From Rhodobacter maris (GTDB lineage Bacteria; Pseudomonadota; Alphaproteobacteria; Rhodobacterales; Rhodobacteraceae): 64,000 bases of DNA. Position 1 is the stretch's first letter, and each line of letters begins with the position of its first letter. The DNA is taken from positions 124,001-188,000 of the forward strand of contig NZ_OBMT01000001.1 of NCBI RefSeq assembly GCF_900217815.1, read 5' to 3'. The translations under genes and the position numbers were made by a program. The notes below the pieces were generated by a model, which saw only the letters and a list, made by a program, of their open reading frames with translations, made no database searches and was not told where the DNA came from. Shown here one piece after another: positions 54,600 to 63,951 of this stretch.

Positions 54600-55745
54600 T
54601 CAGCTCTCTAAAGACAGGCTTTGGTTGATGGCGCCCAGCGCGTCGGCCAGGCCGCTTAACGCCGCCGCTGCGGCAGCAGGGTCGTAAGGGGTGGATTGTG
54701 CAGCCGTTCCGGCGGCGGCGAAGGCATCATCAAGACGCGCGGCCAGCGCCGGATCGGCAGCCGAGATCATCGGCTCCTCCGCCGCCATCGAGCGACGCAG
54801 GCCCTCAAGCGCGGCGGCAAGAAGCGCACCATCGGCCCCCGCATGGCGCGAGAGCCCGGCGGCGATCTGCCCCTCGGCCAGCGCGCGGGCCTGGCGCGCG
54901 GCATCGCCGGCCACATCCTCCGGCGCGGGTTTGAGCGCCTTGACGCGCACCTGCAGCGCCTCGGCATCGGCCAGAAGCTGCGCCGCAACGGGCCCGAGCC
55001 CCTCGGTGCTGCCCTGTTTGAAGAGCGCATATTCGATCCGGGTGAGGCCGGTGAACCCCGGATCCGCCTCGCGCCCGGCAAGCCATTCGGGCTGCGGCGC
55101 GATCCGGTTCGTCAGATCCGAAACACGGAGCGAAACCGGGCCGAGCCGGGCCCAGTCCTGCGCCGCAGCAAGCCAGGCGGCTTTCGCGGCCACCATGTCG
55201 CCCGCCCCGAGCCCCTCCTCCAGGGCTTTGGAAGATTGCACGAATTTCGAGGCAGCGCGCATCAGCTGCACCTGCCGCTCGGCGAGCGGCCCGACGAATT
55301 CCGCCACCGGCGGGGCCGTGCGCGCGGCCTCGCTCGCCGCCGTGGGCAGCACTTTGAGGCTCCCGCGCGGGTTCGACAAAAGCCCGCAGGTGATCTCGTA
55401 ATCCCCCGGTTTCAGCGTCTCGGTGAGGCTGGAGGAGAAACCGGGCGCAATATTCTCGCGCTCGGCCAGCACCATCACCCCGTCGAGGATCTCCCATTCG
55501 AGCGGCCGGTCGGAGGCATTGACGATCTTGAAAGTCGCCTTGCCCGCGGGCATCTCAAGCGCCATCGGAGTGCAGGCGCGCCCGTCGACGGTGATGGTGA
55601 TCGCATCCATCGTCATCACGTTATTGCGCGAGGAGATCGACCAGAAGAGCTCGATCCCGCCTGCCGTGAGGGCGATGCCAACGGCGATAAGGTAATTGAT
55701 CAGCCGGCCCGGCGGGCCTTTGGGAGCGGTGTCAGGCGTCGTCAT
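54600..55745 (-). CDS. efeO: Iron uptake protein EfeO (cupredoxin plus M75 domain)
   Basis: The 381-residue protein has an uncleaved-looking N-terminal membrane helix (about 14-33), a cupredoxin domain (about 45-135; cysteines in GRACTPMAL and EITCGLLSNPRG), and an M75 helical domain (about 150-375). The usual HxxE metal motif is altered to T235-R-I-E238 (GLTRIEYALF), whereas the paralogue encoded at 52484-53287 keeps it. EfeO passes iron to EfeU. The start ATG 55745 lies one base after the efeU stop. Confidence 0.9.
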   Translation of the reverse strand: MTTPDTAPKGPPGRLINYLIAVGIALTAGGIELFWSISSRNNVMTMDAITITVDGRACTPMALEMPAGKATFKIVNASDRPLEWEILDGVMVLAERENIAPGFSSSLTETLKPGDYEITCGLLSNPRGSLKVLPTAASEAARTAPPVAEFVGPLAERQVQLMRAASKFVQSSKALEEGLGAGDMVAAKAAWLAAAQDWARLGPVSLRVSDLTNRIAPQPEWLAGREADPGFTGLTRIEYALFKQGSTEGLGPVAAQLLADAEALQVRVKALKPAPEDVAGDAARQARALAEGQIAAGLSRHAGADGALLAAALEGLRRSMAAEEPMISAADPALAARLDDAFAAAGTAAQSTPYDPAAAAAALSGLADALGAINQSLSLES

Positions 55746-55746
55746 C

Positions 55747-56580
55747 TCAGGCCTCTTGCGGTTGGGCAATGGGTGCGGGACGCAGGAAGAACGGAAGGGT
55801 GCAGACCAGGAACAGCGCCCAGGCGAGCACCTCGCCGAAGCTCGGGCTCTCATGATAGCCGAAAAGCGCCGAGAGCACCGCCCCCGCAACGGAGGAGAGC
55901 GGAAGCTCGTGGCTCAGATCCCAGGCGGGGGTGAGCAACCAGTTCCACAGACCTGCCTCATGGAGCGAGCGCAGTGCGCCGGAAAAGAGCCCCGCCGCAA
56001 CGAAGAGGATGAAAAGCCCGGAGGCGCGGAAGAAAAGCCGCAGGTTGAGCTTGAGCCCGCCCGCATAAAGCCCCCAGCCCAGCGCGATCGAGATCACGAT
56101 GCCGAGAAGGGCCGCGAGCGGCGCGGTCGGCCCCGGCGCCTGCTGGAAGATCGCGAGCAGGAAGAAGACCGATTCGAGCCCCTCGCGCGCCACGGCGAAG
56201 AAAGACATGGCGATGAGCGCCCAGACCGTCCCCTGCCCCGGTCCATTCTCCGTGAAGGCCGCGTCGATGCCGGTTTCCAGCGTGGCACGTATCGAGCGCG
56301 CGGCAGCTCGCATCCAGAACACCATCCACACCAGCACGCCCACGGCAACCAGCGCCACGATGGCCTCGAAGCCCTCCTGCGCACGTTGCGGAAACTCTGC
56401 CTGAAGCGCCTGCAGCCCGGCGCCGACGAACAGCGACAGTGCCAGCGCAAACAGCACTCCCACCCAGATAGCACCGATCCAGGCACCGCGCCCCGTGCGT
56501 TTGAGATAGGTTGCGATGATCGCGACCACAAGCGCGGCCTCTAGCCCTTCACGCAGCATGATCAGGAGCGGGGCGAGCAT
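55747..56580 (-). CDS. efeU: Ferrous iron permease EfeU (FTR1 family)
   Basis: The 277-residue polytopic protein has seven helices and the two REGxE iron-translocation motifs, REGLEAAL near residue 11 and REGLESVF near residue 125. It is the membrane channel of the EfeUOB system. It leads the operon efeU-efeO-efeB-efeM with gaps of 1, 1 and 15 bases. GGAG precedes the ATG at 56580, and a good promoter lies upstream. Confidence 0.96.
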   Translation of the reverse strand: MLAPLLIMLREGLEAALVVAIIATYLKRTGRGAWIGAIWVGVLFALALSLFVGAGLQALQAEFPQRAQEGFEAIVALVAVGVLVWMVFWMRAAARSIRATLETGIDAAFTENGPGQGTVWALIAMSFFAVAREGLESVFFLLAIFQQAPGPTAPLAALLGIVISIALGWGLYAGGLKLNLRLFFRASGLFILFVAAGLFSGALRSLHEAGLWNWLLTPAWDLSHELPLSSVAGAVLSALFGYHESPSFGEVLAWALFLVCTLPFFLRPAPIAQPQEA

Positions 56581-56612
56581 GGCTGGTCTCCTAAAATCCT
56601 TACCTTTCTTGT

Positions 56613-56641
56613 CGGATACGTTTGCCCATCAAAACTGTCAA
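56613..56641 (-). promoter_or_regulatory. Predicted efe operon promoter
   Basis: On the minus strand TTGACA (56636-56641) and TATCCG (56613-56618) are separated by exactly 17 bases, 33 bases before efeU. The surrounding A+T-rich stretch could hold an iron-responsive operator, but I could not recognise a Fur or Irr box. Confidence 0.6.
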
Positions 56642-56699
56642 GATTTATCTCCAAAAGTCAGATTCGTCATTTATGCAATTGACCACGGTATACCGCCCA

Positions 56700-56730
56700 A
56701 AAGACACCCCCCGGACCGTGGTCCGGGGGG
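56700..56730 (-). terminator. Intrinsic terminator of the CheB-CheR gene
   Basis: A 10-bp stem (56707-56716 with 56721-56730) closed by cgtg lies 29 bases past the minus-strand stop and is followed on that strand by tgtctttt. Confidence 0.8.
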
Positions 56731-56758
56731 CATGAAGATCAATGAATTCCGGAGAGCT

Positions 56759-59700
56759 TTATTCGGCGACATCCTCGCGCCAGCGGGTGATCTCGACATG
56801 GCTGACCACCGCGCCCTGGATCGGATTGGCAAGCGGGCGCACATGCATCACGAACCAGCGCGGGCATTCGGGCGCATCGCACGGATATTCCAGCGAAAAC
56901 TGGTCCTGCTTGCCGCCAAGCACAGCCCGGATGCCGTCGACTGCGCGTTTGGCGTAGCTGCCGTCGATCGCCGCATTGCCGGTATCGCAATGGCCGACGT
57001 AATTGACGCCAACCCCGGTATGGGCCGCGCCCGGATCGCCGTTTTCGGCGGCGAACCGCGTCCAGGCGGCGTTCACCAGCATGATGTCGCCCTTGCCATC
57101 GAGCACCGCAACATGTTCGGCGAGCCCGTCGATCACCGACTGCAAAAGCTGCAGGTTACGGGTCTGGGTGATGTCGACGAAGGTCAGGACCACGCCCTGC
57201 GCCGCGGAAGAGGGCACCTTGTAGGGCAGCATCCGCACCAGATAATGCCGCCCGTTCAGCCCGCTGACTTCGCGTTCGTGACGGCTTTGCGCGCGCAGCG
57301 TGCGGCGCAGGTCATCGAGCAACCCGGCATAATCGAGCCGATGCGTAATATCGCCCAAGGGGCGGCCAATATCGACATCGCGGATCCGGAACAGCTCGAC
57401 CGCGTCAGGGCTGAACCGGGTCACGCGCAGATCGGCATCGACGAAGATCGCCCCCATCGCCATGATCCGGGTGAGGCTGTCAAGATCGGCATTGGAGCGG
57501 TTGAGAAGGTCGATCTTCTCCTGATATTCGGCGTTGACGGAGTTCAGCTCCTCGTTGACTGATTGCAACTCCTCGTTCGCCGATTGCAGCTCCTCGTTCG
57601 AGGCCATCATTTCCTCGTTGGTGGCCTGCAATTCCTCGTTTGAGGTCTCCAGCTCCTCGATCATCGCCTGCAAGCTCTCGCGCGTCATCGCGAGCTCGGC
57701 CTCCAGCATCTCGATCCGCGCGCCCACCTCACGGTCGATGTCGACCACGGGCACATCATCCTCATCCGAGGCAACGGTTTCGAAAACAAGAAGGTAGAGG
57801 CGCACCTCGTCGGGCACGGCCTCCTGCGCCGGGGCGATCGGCATCACCTTCAGGCGCACCCATTGCGCTTCGGGTCCGGCCACACCTTCGGCCAGATGCA
57901 GCGGATCGGAGCCTGCCTCCTCGCCAAGGCGCGCCGCCTTGAACAGCAGCGCCGAGGCAACGGGAAGCAAAGGCTCGATCAGAAGACGCCCGATCTCGAG
58001 CGTTGCGACGCCATCGCGGATCTGCATGAACCGGCTCAGATCGCCATAGGAATGCAGAATCTCATGGCGCCCGTTGACGAGCAGAGACGGCGGCGGCGCA
58101 TAGGCTTTTTGCAGCGCCGCAAGGCCGCGCTCCATCGCCGTTTGCGGTGCCCCTTCGGTGCGTCGGCGCGTCGGGCGCGCGTTGATGTAAAGCCCTGCCT
58201 TGCGGTCGGTAAGCGGCGCCGAGCCCGAGCGTTGCGCCTGCCAGATCCGGTGTCGCGCCGAGAGCACGGAGAAATCGTCCTGCACATGGACGAGCGCTTC
58301 CGACCCGCCGAGGAACAGAAAACCGCCCGGGCGCAGGGCGTAATGCATCCGCCGGAGCGCGCGCTCCTGCGCCTCGGGGCGCAGATAAATCAGCGTGTTG
58401 CGGCAGCTGACCAGATCCATCCGGGTGAACGGCGGATCGGACAGGATGTTGTGGCGCGCGAAGACGATCGACTGGCGCAACTCCGGGCGGACAACGAATT
58501 GCCCGCCGCGCGGAGTAAAGAAGCGCTCCAGGAAGGTGCCGGGCAGATCCGCGGCGATGGTTTCGGGGTAGAATCCGGTCGCGGCCTGCTCGATGTTCAC
58601 CGGCTCGACATCGGTGGCGAAGATCTTCAGCGTCGGCCAGCGCCCCGCCCGTTCGAAGGCGTCGAAGAAGAGCATGGCGAGCGTATAAGCCTCTTCACCG
58701 GTGGCGCAGCCCGCCGACCAGACCCGGAGCGTCGAGCCCACCGCAGCCTCGGCGACAAGCGCATCGATCACCCGTTCGGAGAGCTCCGCAAAGGCCTCCG
58801 TGTCACGAAAAAAGGAGGTGACCGGGATCAGCATCTCGCGGCGCAGCGTGGCGAGTTCGGCGCGATCCTGGGTCAGCAGTTCGAGATAGGAGGAAAGCTC
58901 GGTGATCTGGCGCACGCCCATGCGCCGCTCGATCCGGCGCTGCACCGTACCTGATTTGTAATCGGTGAAATTCACCCCGCCCGAGAGCGAGAGGATCTCG
59001 ATCACCCGGCCCAGCGCCTCCTGCGGCTCAAGCCCCTCGAATTGCCGCGGCAGGGCCGGGCTGTCACCCTCGGGGGTTTTCCCGGCCTCTGCGGCGGCCA
59101 CCAGAGCCGGGCGGCGTACGAGGTAATCCGCAATCCAGGGGCCGATGCGGTCGATCGAGAGGGTGGAATCGATGAAACCAGTGGCGATGGCCGAGCGCGG
59201 CATGCCGTCGAAGCGCGCGTCGCGCGGATCCTGCGCAATTGCCACCCCCCCCGCGGCATGGACGGCGGAAACGCCACGCGTGCCATCCGAGCCGGTGCCC
59301 GAGAGCACGACGGCAAGGGCGCGGTTACCGTATCCCGCCGCCATCGAGGTGAAAAAAGCATCGATCGGCAGCGAAAGCACGCGGCGATCCTTCGGGGCGA
59401 GCCGCAAATGCCGCCCTTCGAGCGTCATGATCGTGGCGGGCGGGATCAGGAAGACAGAATTGGGCGCGAGCGCCATCTCGTCTTCCACCGTCACCACGGG
59501 CATTCTGGTGTGACGCGCCAGCAGCGAGGCCATGATCGATTTATGATCGGGCGACAGATGCTGGATCACCACATAGGCCGCGCCGGTATTGGAGGGCAGT
59601 GCCCCAAATAGACGCTCCAGCGCATCAAGCCCCCCGGCAGAGGCCCCAATCGCCACCACCACCTGCGGCGCGCCGGTGTCTTCTTGCGGCGCCGGTGGCG

Positions 59701-59785
59701 CAGTCACTGTCAGATCCGCGTCAGTCTTGTCGTCGCTCGGGCCGTCCATACGTTTCGTCTTTCCGGTTTTGGCGGTGGGCTTCAT
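56759..59785 (-). CDS. CheB-CheR-PAS fusion signalling protein without kinase domain
   Basis: The 1008-residue protein has four parts. The first is a CheB methylesterase domain (about 40-225) with the catalytic Ser in IGASAGGLD, His in LSPDHKS and Asp in [10 protein letters not shown]. The second is a CheR methyltransferase domain (about 245-510) with [15 protein letters not shown]. After a variable region comes a coiled coil of NEEL heptads (about 690-760), then two PAS domains (about 765-1008). It ends after the second PAS with no histidine kinase. The start at 59785 has GGAGG upstream; longer frames have no homology. It sits downstream of hypE with no che genes nearby, so its partner receptors are unknown. 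Confidence 0.9.
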   Translation of the reverse strand: MKPTAKTGKTKRMDGPSDDKTDADLTVTAPPAPQEDTGAPQVVVAIGASAGGLDALERLFGALPSNTGAAYVVIQHLSPDHKSIMASLLARHTRMPVVTVEDEMALAPNSVFLIPPATIMTLEGRHLRLAPKDRRVLSLPIDAFFTSMAAGYGNRALAVVLSGTGSDGTRGVSAVHAAGGVAIAQDPRDARFDGMPRSAIATGFIDSTLSIDRIGPWIADYLVRRPALVAAAEAGKTPEGDSPALPRQFEGLEPQEALGRVIEILSLSGGVNFTDYKSGTVQRRIERRMGVRQITELSSYLELLTQDRAELATLRREMLIPVTSFFRDTEAFAELSERVIDALVAEAAVGSTLRVWSAGCATGEEAYTLAMLFFDAFERAGRWPTLKIFATDVEPVNIEQAATGFYPETIAADLPGTFLERFFTPRGGQFVVRPELRQSIVFARHNILSDPPFTRMDLVSCRNTLIYLRPEAQERALRRMHYALRPGGFLFLGGSEALVHVQDDFSVLSARHRIWQAQRSGSAPLTDRKAGLYINARPTRRRTEGAPQTAMERGLAALQKAYAPPPSLLVNGRHEILHSYGDLSRFMQIRDGVATLEIGRLLIEPLLPVASALLFKAARLGEEAGSDPLHLAEGVAGPEAQWVRLKVMPIAPAQEAVPDEVRLYLLVFETVASDEDDVPVVDIDREVGARIEMLEAELAMTRESLQAMIEELETSNEELQATNEEMMASNEELQSANEELQSVNEELNSVNAEYQEKIDLLNRSNADLDSLTRIMAMGAIFVDADLRVTRFSPDAVELFRIRDVDIGRPLGDITHRLDYAGLLDDLRRTLRAQSRHEREVSGLNGRHYLVRMLPYKVPSSAAQGVVLTFVDITQTRNLQLLQSVIDGLAEHVAVLDGKGDIMLVNAAWTRFAAENGDPGAAHTGVGVNYVGHCDTGNAAIDGSYAKRAVDGIRAVLGGKQDQFSLEYPCDAPECPRWFVMHVRPLANPIQGAVVSHVEITRWREDVAE

Positions 59786-59921
59786 GTCCTCCGGCCGCTC
59801 TAATTTTCCCCGCAAGGGGCCTGTAAGCAATATCTTTGCCGGAAGTTCCGCAGCTATGACCCCTGCAGGCCGGCACCAAGTCAATCGTCTTGTCGGGCAC
59901 GCTGAGCCCAGATCTACAGCG

Positions 59922-60944
59922 TCAGCAGATTCGCGGCAATTGCTCGCCCACCAGCATGTCGACGATCCGGCTGCCCCCGAAAGCGGTGCGCATGCGCACC
60001 TGCCCGGGGTGCTCTGGCACTGCCCGCCCGACAATGCAAGCGCCCGCACCTTCGGGGCGCCCCCGCATCGCAGCCAGCGCCGCCTCGGCCTCGGCCTCGG
60101 GCACGAAAGCAACAAGTCGCCCCTCATTGGCAAGGTAGAGCGGATCGAGGCCGAGGATCTCGCACATCCCCACCACTTCGGCGCGAAGCGGCAGCGCGGC
60201 CTCCTCGATCACCAGTCCGCAACCGGCGGCTCCCGCGATCTCGCTGAGCGCCGAGGCAAGCCCGCCGCGGGTCAGATCGCGCGCCGCGCGCGTGCCGGGC
60301 GCGGCGGCGATGAGATCGGCCATCAGATGACCGAGCGCCGCGCAATCGCTCTCGATATCGCTCGACAGCGCCAGATCCCCCCGCGCCGCAAGGATGGTCG
60401 CGCCGTGATCGCCGAGCACGCCGTTGACAATCGCCACATCCCCCGGCCGCACGAGGTCTGCCGCCATCTCGCAACCGGGCGCGATCACGCCCACCCCCGC
60501 GGTGGTGACAAAGACCCCGTCGCAAGCTCCCCGCCCCACCACCTTGGTATCGCCGGTGACGATCCGCACCCCCGCGGCTTCCGCCTCGCTTGCCATCGTC
60601 GCCACGATGCGGCGCAAAAGCGCGATCTCGGTGCCCTCCTCGATGATGAAGGCGGCCGAGAGCCAGAGCGGTGTTGCCCCCCCTACGGCAAGGTCATTCA
60701 CCGTGCCGCAAACGGCGATCTTGCCGATATCGCCCCCCGGAAACTCGACCGGGGTCACCACATAGCTGTCGGTGGTGAAGGCGAGCCGCGCGCCGGGCCG
60801 GGCGAGCGCCGCCGCACTCAGCCGCGCCTGATCCTCCATCCCCGGCGGGCCGAAAACGGAGGTGAACACCTCTTCGATCAGGTCACGCATCGCGCGCCCG
60901 CCACCGCCATGCGCCAAGGTCACCCGCGCGTCTCTCAAAGCCAT
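59922..60944 (-). CDS. hypE: Hydrogenase maturation factor HypE
   Basis: The 340-residue PurM-like ATPase dehydrates the carbamoylated C-terminal cysteine to thiocyanate, the cyanide donor for the [NiFe] centre. The N-terminal LAHGGGGRAMRDLI, the central VVGRGACDGVF and the terminal PRIC, whose last residue is the reactive cysteine, are all present. It follows hypD after a 108-base gap filled by a GC-rich repeat with a 22-G run, an exception to the overlaps found elsewhere in this operon. Confidence 0.97.
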   Translation of the reverse strand: MALRDARVTLAHGGGGRAMRDLIEEVFTSVFGPPGMEDQARLSAAALARPGARLAFTTDSYVVTPVEFPGGDIGKIAVCGTVNDLAVGGATPLWLSAAFIIEEGTEIALLRRIVATMASEAEAAGVRIVTGDTKVVGRGACDGVFVTTAGVGVIAPGCEMAADLVRPGDVAIVNGVLGDHGATILAARGDLALSSDIESDCAALGHLMADLIAAAPGTRAARDLTRGGLASALSEIAGAAGCGLVIEEAALPLRAEVVGMCEILGLDPLYLANEGRLVAFVPEAEAEAALAAMRGRPEGAGACIVGRAVPEHPGQVRMRTAFGGSRIVDMLVGEQLPRIC

Positions 60945-60986
60945 TCTCGTCTCACTCCAGTCTCGCCGGGGCTGTCCGGGGGGTCC

Positions 60987-61052
60987 GGGGGGGGGGGGGG
61001 GGGGGGGGCTGCAAGCCCCCCGCCGGGTCGCCTCGGCCCTGCCGAGGCGAAA
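60987..61052. repeat. GC-rich double-hairpin repeat, family 2, copy D, with a run of 22 G
   Basis: G residues occupy 60987-61008. Stem 1 pairs ggggggc (61003-61009) with gcccccc (61015-61021); spacer gccgggt; stem 2 cgcctcggc/gccgaggcg (61029-61037 with 61041-61049), then aaa. Copy C at 8247-8300 shares the spacer and layout, while stem 2 differs and stays paired. It separates hypD from hypE. Confidence 0.75.
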
Positions 61053-62186
61053 TCACTCCGCCGCCCGCGCGCCCCCATATTGCCAGTAGGCCGCACAAGC
61101 ACCCTCCGAACTCACCATCAAAGCGCCAAGCGGCATCTCCGGGGTGCAGCCCTTGCCAAATTGCGGACAGGCCGGCGGCTTCATCCGTCCCGTCATCACC
61201 GCACCGCACGCGCAGCCTTCCGCCTCCTCGACCACGGCCCGCACGCCGGCATATCCGATCCCGAATTTCTCCTCGGCATCAAAGGCGCGGTACTTGTCGC
61301 GAATCCGCAGCCCCGAGGCGTCGATCTCGCCCAGCCCCCGCCATTCGAAAGAGGGCCGCTTTTCATAAACCTCCGCCATCGCCGCAAGGCTCACCGTGTT
61401 GCCATGTTCGGGCACGACGCGGGCATATTGGTTCTCCACCCGCGCCACGCCTTCGGCGATCTGGCGCAGCACCATCAGCACCGATTGCAGCAGATCGGTC
61501 GGCTCAAACCCCGCGACAACGATCGGCTTGCCATAATCCTCGGCAATGAAATCATAGGGATGAATGCCAATCACCATCGACACATGGCCCGGCCCGATAA
61601 AGCCGTCAAGGCACATATGCGGGTCATCGAGCAGCGCCTTGATCGGCTCGGGCACGGTGATGTGGTTGCAAAACACCGTGAAATTCGTCAGCCCCTCGCG
61701 CGCGGCCTGCGCAATCGCAAGCGCGGTCGAGGGCGTCGTGGTCTCGAAACCGAGACCGAAGAACACAACCTCCTTCTCGGGGCTGCGCCGCGCAATCTCG
61801 AGCGCGTCGAGCGGGCTGTAGACCATGCGCACATCCGCCCCCGCAGCCTTCGCCTGCAGCAGGCTGAGCTTTGAGCCCGGCACCCGCATCGCATCGCCAA
61901 AGGTGCAAAACACGACGCCCGGCTTTTGCGCAATCTCGATGCATTCATCGACCCGCGCGCGCGGCAGCACGCAGACCGGGCAGCCCGGCCCGTGGATGAA
62001 TTCGATCCCGTCATGGATCAGCCGGTCGAGCCCGTAGCGGAAGATCGAATGCGTATGCCCGCCGCAGATCTCCATGATGCTGACCGGCTTTTGCTTCGTC
62101 GCGCCAATCTCGTCGGCGGTCCTTGCAATCTCGGCCAAGAGCGCCTTTGCCAGCGCCGGATCGCGGAATTCAGAGGCGAATTTCAT
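61053..62186 (-). CDS. hypD: Hydrogenase maturation factor HypD
   Basis: The 377-residue iron-sulfur protein forms, with HypC, the scaffold on which the Fe(CN)2CO unit is built. Conserved motifs are EICGGHTHSIFRYGL near residue 40, GPGCPVCVLPRARVDE near residue 70, GFETTTPSTA near 150, and the C-terminal cluster with GCACGAVMTG and CPQFGKGCTPEMPLGA that binds [4Fe-4S]. The start overlaps the hypC stop by 4 bases. Confidence 0.97.
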   Translation of the reverse strand: MKFASEFRDPALAKALLAEIARTADEIGATKQKPVSIMEICGGHTHSIFRYGLDRLIHDGIEFIHGPGCPVCVLPRARVDECIEIAQKPGVVFCTFGDAMRVPGSKLSLLQAKAAGADVRMVYSPLDALEIARRSPEKEVVFFGLGFETTTPSTALAIAQAAREGLTNFTVFCNHITVPEPIKALLDDPHMCLDGFIGPGHVSMVIGIHPYDFIAEDYGKPIVVAGFEPTDLLQSVLMVLRQIAEGVARVENQYARVVPEHGNTVSLAAMAEVYEKRPSFEWRGLGEIDASGLRIRDKYRAFDAEEKFGIGYAGVRAVVEEAEGCACGAVMTGRMKPPACPQFGKGCTPEMPLGALMVSSEGACAAYWQYGGARAAE

Positions 62187-62473
62187 GCCCGCCCCTCCAG
62201 CGCCGCATCGCCCGCCGCCATCTGCTCGAGCGCCTCCTGCGCCTCGCCCAGATCGCGCAGCGCCTCAAGCGTCTTGGCCGCCTCATCCTCGTCGATCAGG
62301 CTCATCGCAAAGCCGACGTGAATGAGCACCCACTGCCCGACAAGCGCCTCAAGCGGCCCCTCGGCCACGCAGGCCACATTGACCTCGCGCCGCACGCCCG
62401 ACACTTCGGCGAGCGCGGCCATCCGCTCCGCATCGGTGATGGCGATGATCTGCCCCGGAATCCCCAGACACAT
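62183..62473 (-). CDS. hypC: Hydrogenase maturation chaperone HypC
   Basis: The 96-residue protein begins [12 protein letters not shown]. Cys2 is the essential iron ligand exposed after methionine removal. The OB-like fold with VGQWVLIHVGFAMSLIDEDEA is typical, followed by a longer acidic helix than in the enteric protein. Its start codon lies in the hupR stop and its stop overlaps hypD, so the genes are translationally coupled. Confidence 0.97.
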   Translation of the reverse strand: MCLGIPGQIIAITDAERMAALAEVSGVRREVNVACVAEGPLEALVGQWVLIHVGFAMSLIDEDEAAKTLEALRDLGEAQEALEQMAAGDAALEGRA

Positions 62474-63951
62474 CAGCTCTCCTCCTCTTCCGACACCCGC
62501 CCTGAAGGGTCGATGATGCCATACCGTTCAAGCTTTGCCCGCAAGCCCACCCGGCTGAGCCCCAGCTCTGCCGCCGCGCGGCTCTTGTTCCAGCGATTGC
62601 GCGTCAGCGTTTCGCGCAGGATCCGCATCTCGATCAGCTCGACGCGATCCTTCAGCGTGCCCGCGGCGGTCATCACCTCTTCGGCAGAGCGGTCCGCTCC
62701 CTCTTCCGAAGGCGCCGCCTGCAAAATGTGACGCGAAATCAGATCCGCGCCGAGCGTGTTTGACTGCGCGAACATCAGCATTCGCGTCACCTCGTTCGAA
62801 AGCTCGCGCAGGTTCCCCGGCCAGTCGTAGTTTTCGAGGAAATCGAGCGCCGTGCCGTCAAAGCCCAGCACCGGCTTGCCGTGCCGCGCCGCCGCCTCGG
62901 CCAGAAAGTTCTGCGCCAGAATCGCCACATCGCCCCGCCGCGCCCGCAAAGGCGGAAGCACTACCTCGCCGGTCGAGAGCGCATAATAGAGGTCCGAGCG
63001 GAATTTCCCGTCCGCCACCAGCGCGCGCAGATCGGCCGCTGCCGCCGTGATCAGGCGCAGGTTCGTGCCTGCCGTCTCCTGCCCGCCCAAGGGCGTGATC
63101 GCCCCCTCGGTCAGCATGCGGATCAAGGCCAGTTGCAAGGCCGGCGTCGCGGTCTCGATCCCGGCCAGAAACAGCGTGCCCCGGTCTGCCTTCTGCGCAA
63201 GGCCGATCTTTGCGACGCCACCGGGCAGAATGCCGCGACGTGCCCCGAAGAGTTCGATCATTGCCAGCTCTTCGGGCATGCCCGCAAGGTTGAGTTCATA
63301 AAACGGCTTGTCGGAGCGCAGCGAGACATAATGCATCGCCCGCGCCATCTGCGCCCGGCCCGAGCCCGGCTCGCCGCGCACCAGCACCGGCACATCGAAG
63401 CTCGCAAACTGCCGCGCCAGCGTCACCGCGCCGTTCATCGCGGAATTGGGCGTGCGCAGGATCGTCTCGAACCCCATCCCCTCGCGCAGCGCGCGGCGGC
63501 GTTTCTCGACCCGGCTTTCCTGGGTCGAGTTCAAAAGCCGCATCTCCAACGAGAGCCGGTCGTTCTCGCGTGCCAGCGCAAACATCCGCGCGGCGTTCCG
63601 CGCCGAGGCCAGAAGCTGCTCGGGATGCCAAGGCTTGGTGAGGAACTGGTGGATCCCCGCCTCGTTGATCGCCGTCATCATCGAGGCGCTGTCGGTATAG
63701 CCGGTGAGGATGATCCGTACCGTCTCCGGCCAGCGCTCGCGCACCTCGGTGAGAAAATCGACCCCCGTGCGCCCCGGCATGCGCTGATCGCAGATGATCA
63801 CCTGCACCCATTCCTCTTCGAGGATCGCCAGCGCCTCTGCCGCCCCCTTGGCGGTGAGGATATCGAAATCATCCTCCAGCGCGAGTTTCATCGCGCTGAG
63901 CGAATGGGGCTCATCATCGACGAGGAGGATCGCGGGGGCAGAGGCCGACAT
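62473..63951 (-). CDS. hupR: HupR, NtrC-family response regulator of uptake hydrogenase
   Basis: The 492-residue regulator has a receiver domain (about 5-125) with phosphoacceptor D55 in IICDQRMPG, an AAA+-type central domain (about 165-400) and a C-terminal helix-turn-helix ([19 protein letters not shown]). The Walker A loop reads GEPGSGRAQ, with Arg in place of Lys, and the sigma-54 contact loop GAFTGA is replaced by GARRGI. This agrees with what is known of R. capsulatus HupR, which activates hydrogenase genes without sigma-54 and in the unphosphorylated state. The start lies in the hypB stop. Confidence 0.95.
   Translation of the reverse strand: MSASAPAILLVDDEPHSLSAMKLALEDDFDILTAKGAAEALAILEEEWVQVIICDQRMPGRTGVDFLTEVRERWPETVRIILTGYTDSASMMTAINEAGIHQFLTKPWHPEQLLASARNAARMFALARENDRLSLEMRLLNSTQESRVEKRRRALREGMGFETILRTPNSAMNGAVTLARQFASFDVPVLVRGEPGSGRAQMARAMHYVSLRSDKPFYELNLAGMPEELAMIELFGARRGILPGGVAKIGLAQKADRGTLFLAGIETATPALQLALIRMLTEGAITPLGGQETAGTNLRLITAAAADLRALVADGKFRSDLYYALSTGEVVLPPLRARRGDVAILAQNFLAEAAARHGKPVLGFDGTALDFLENYDWPGNLRELSNEVTRMLMFAQSNTLGADLISRHILQAAPSEEGADRSAEEVMTAAGTLKDRVELIEMRILRETLTRNRWNKSRAAAELGLSRVGLRAKLERYGIIDPSGRVSEEEES

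Noticed and set aside
56640-56700. A Fur or Irr box in the efe promoter
   Set aside because: The stretch is A+T-rich but no inverted repeat close to either consensus could be found.
60950-61060. Sequence error as the only explanation of the G run
   Set aside because: The surrounding repeat has a homologous copy at 8247-8300 with its own G tract, so a G tract is expected here even if the exact length is uncertain.
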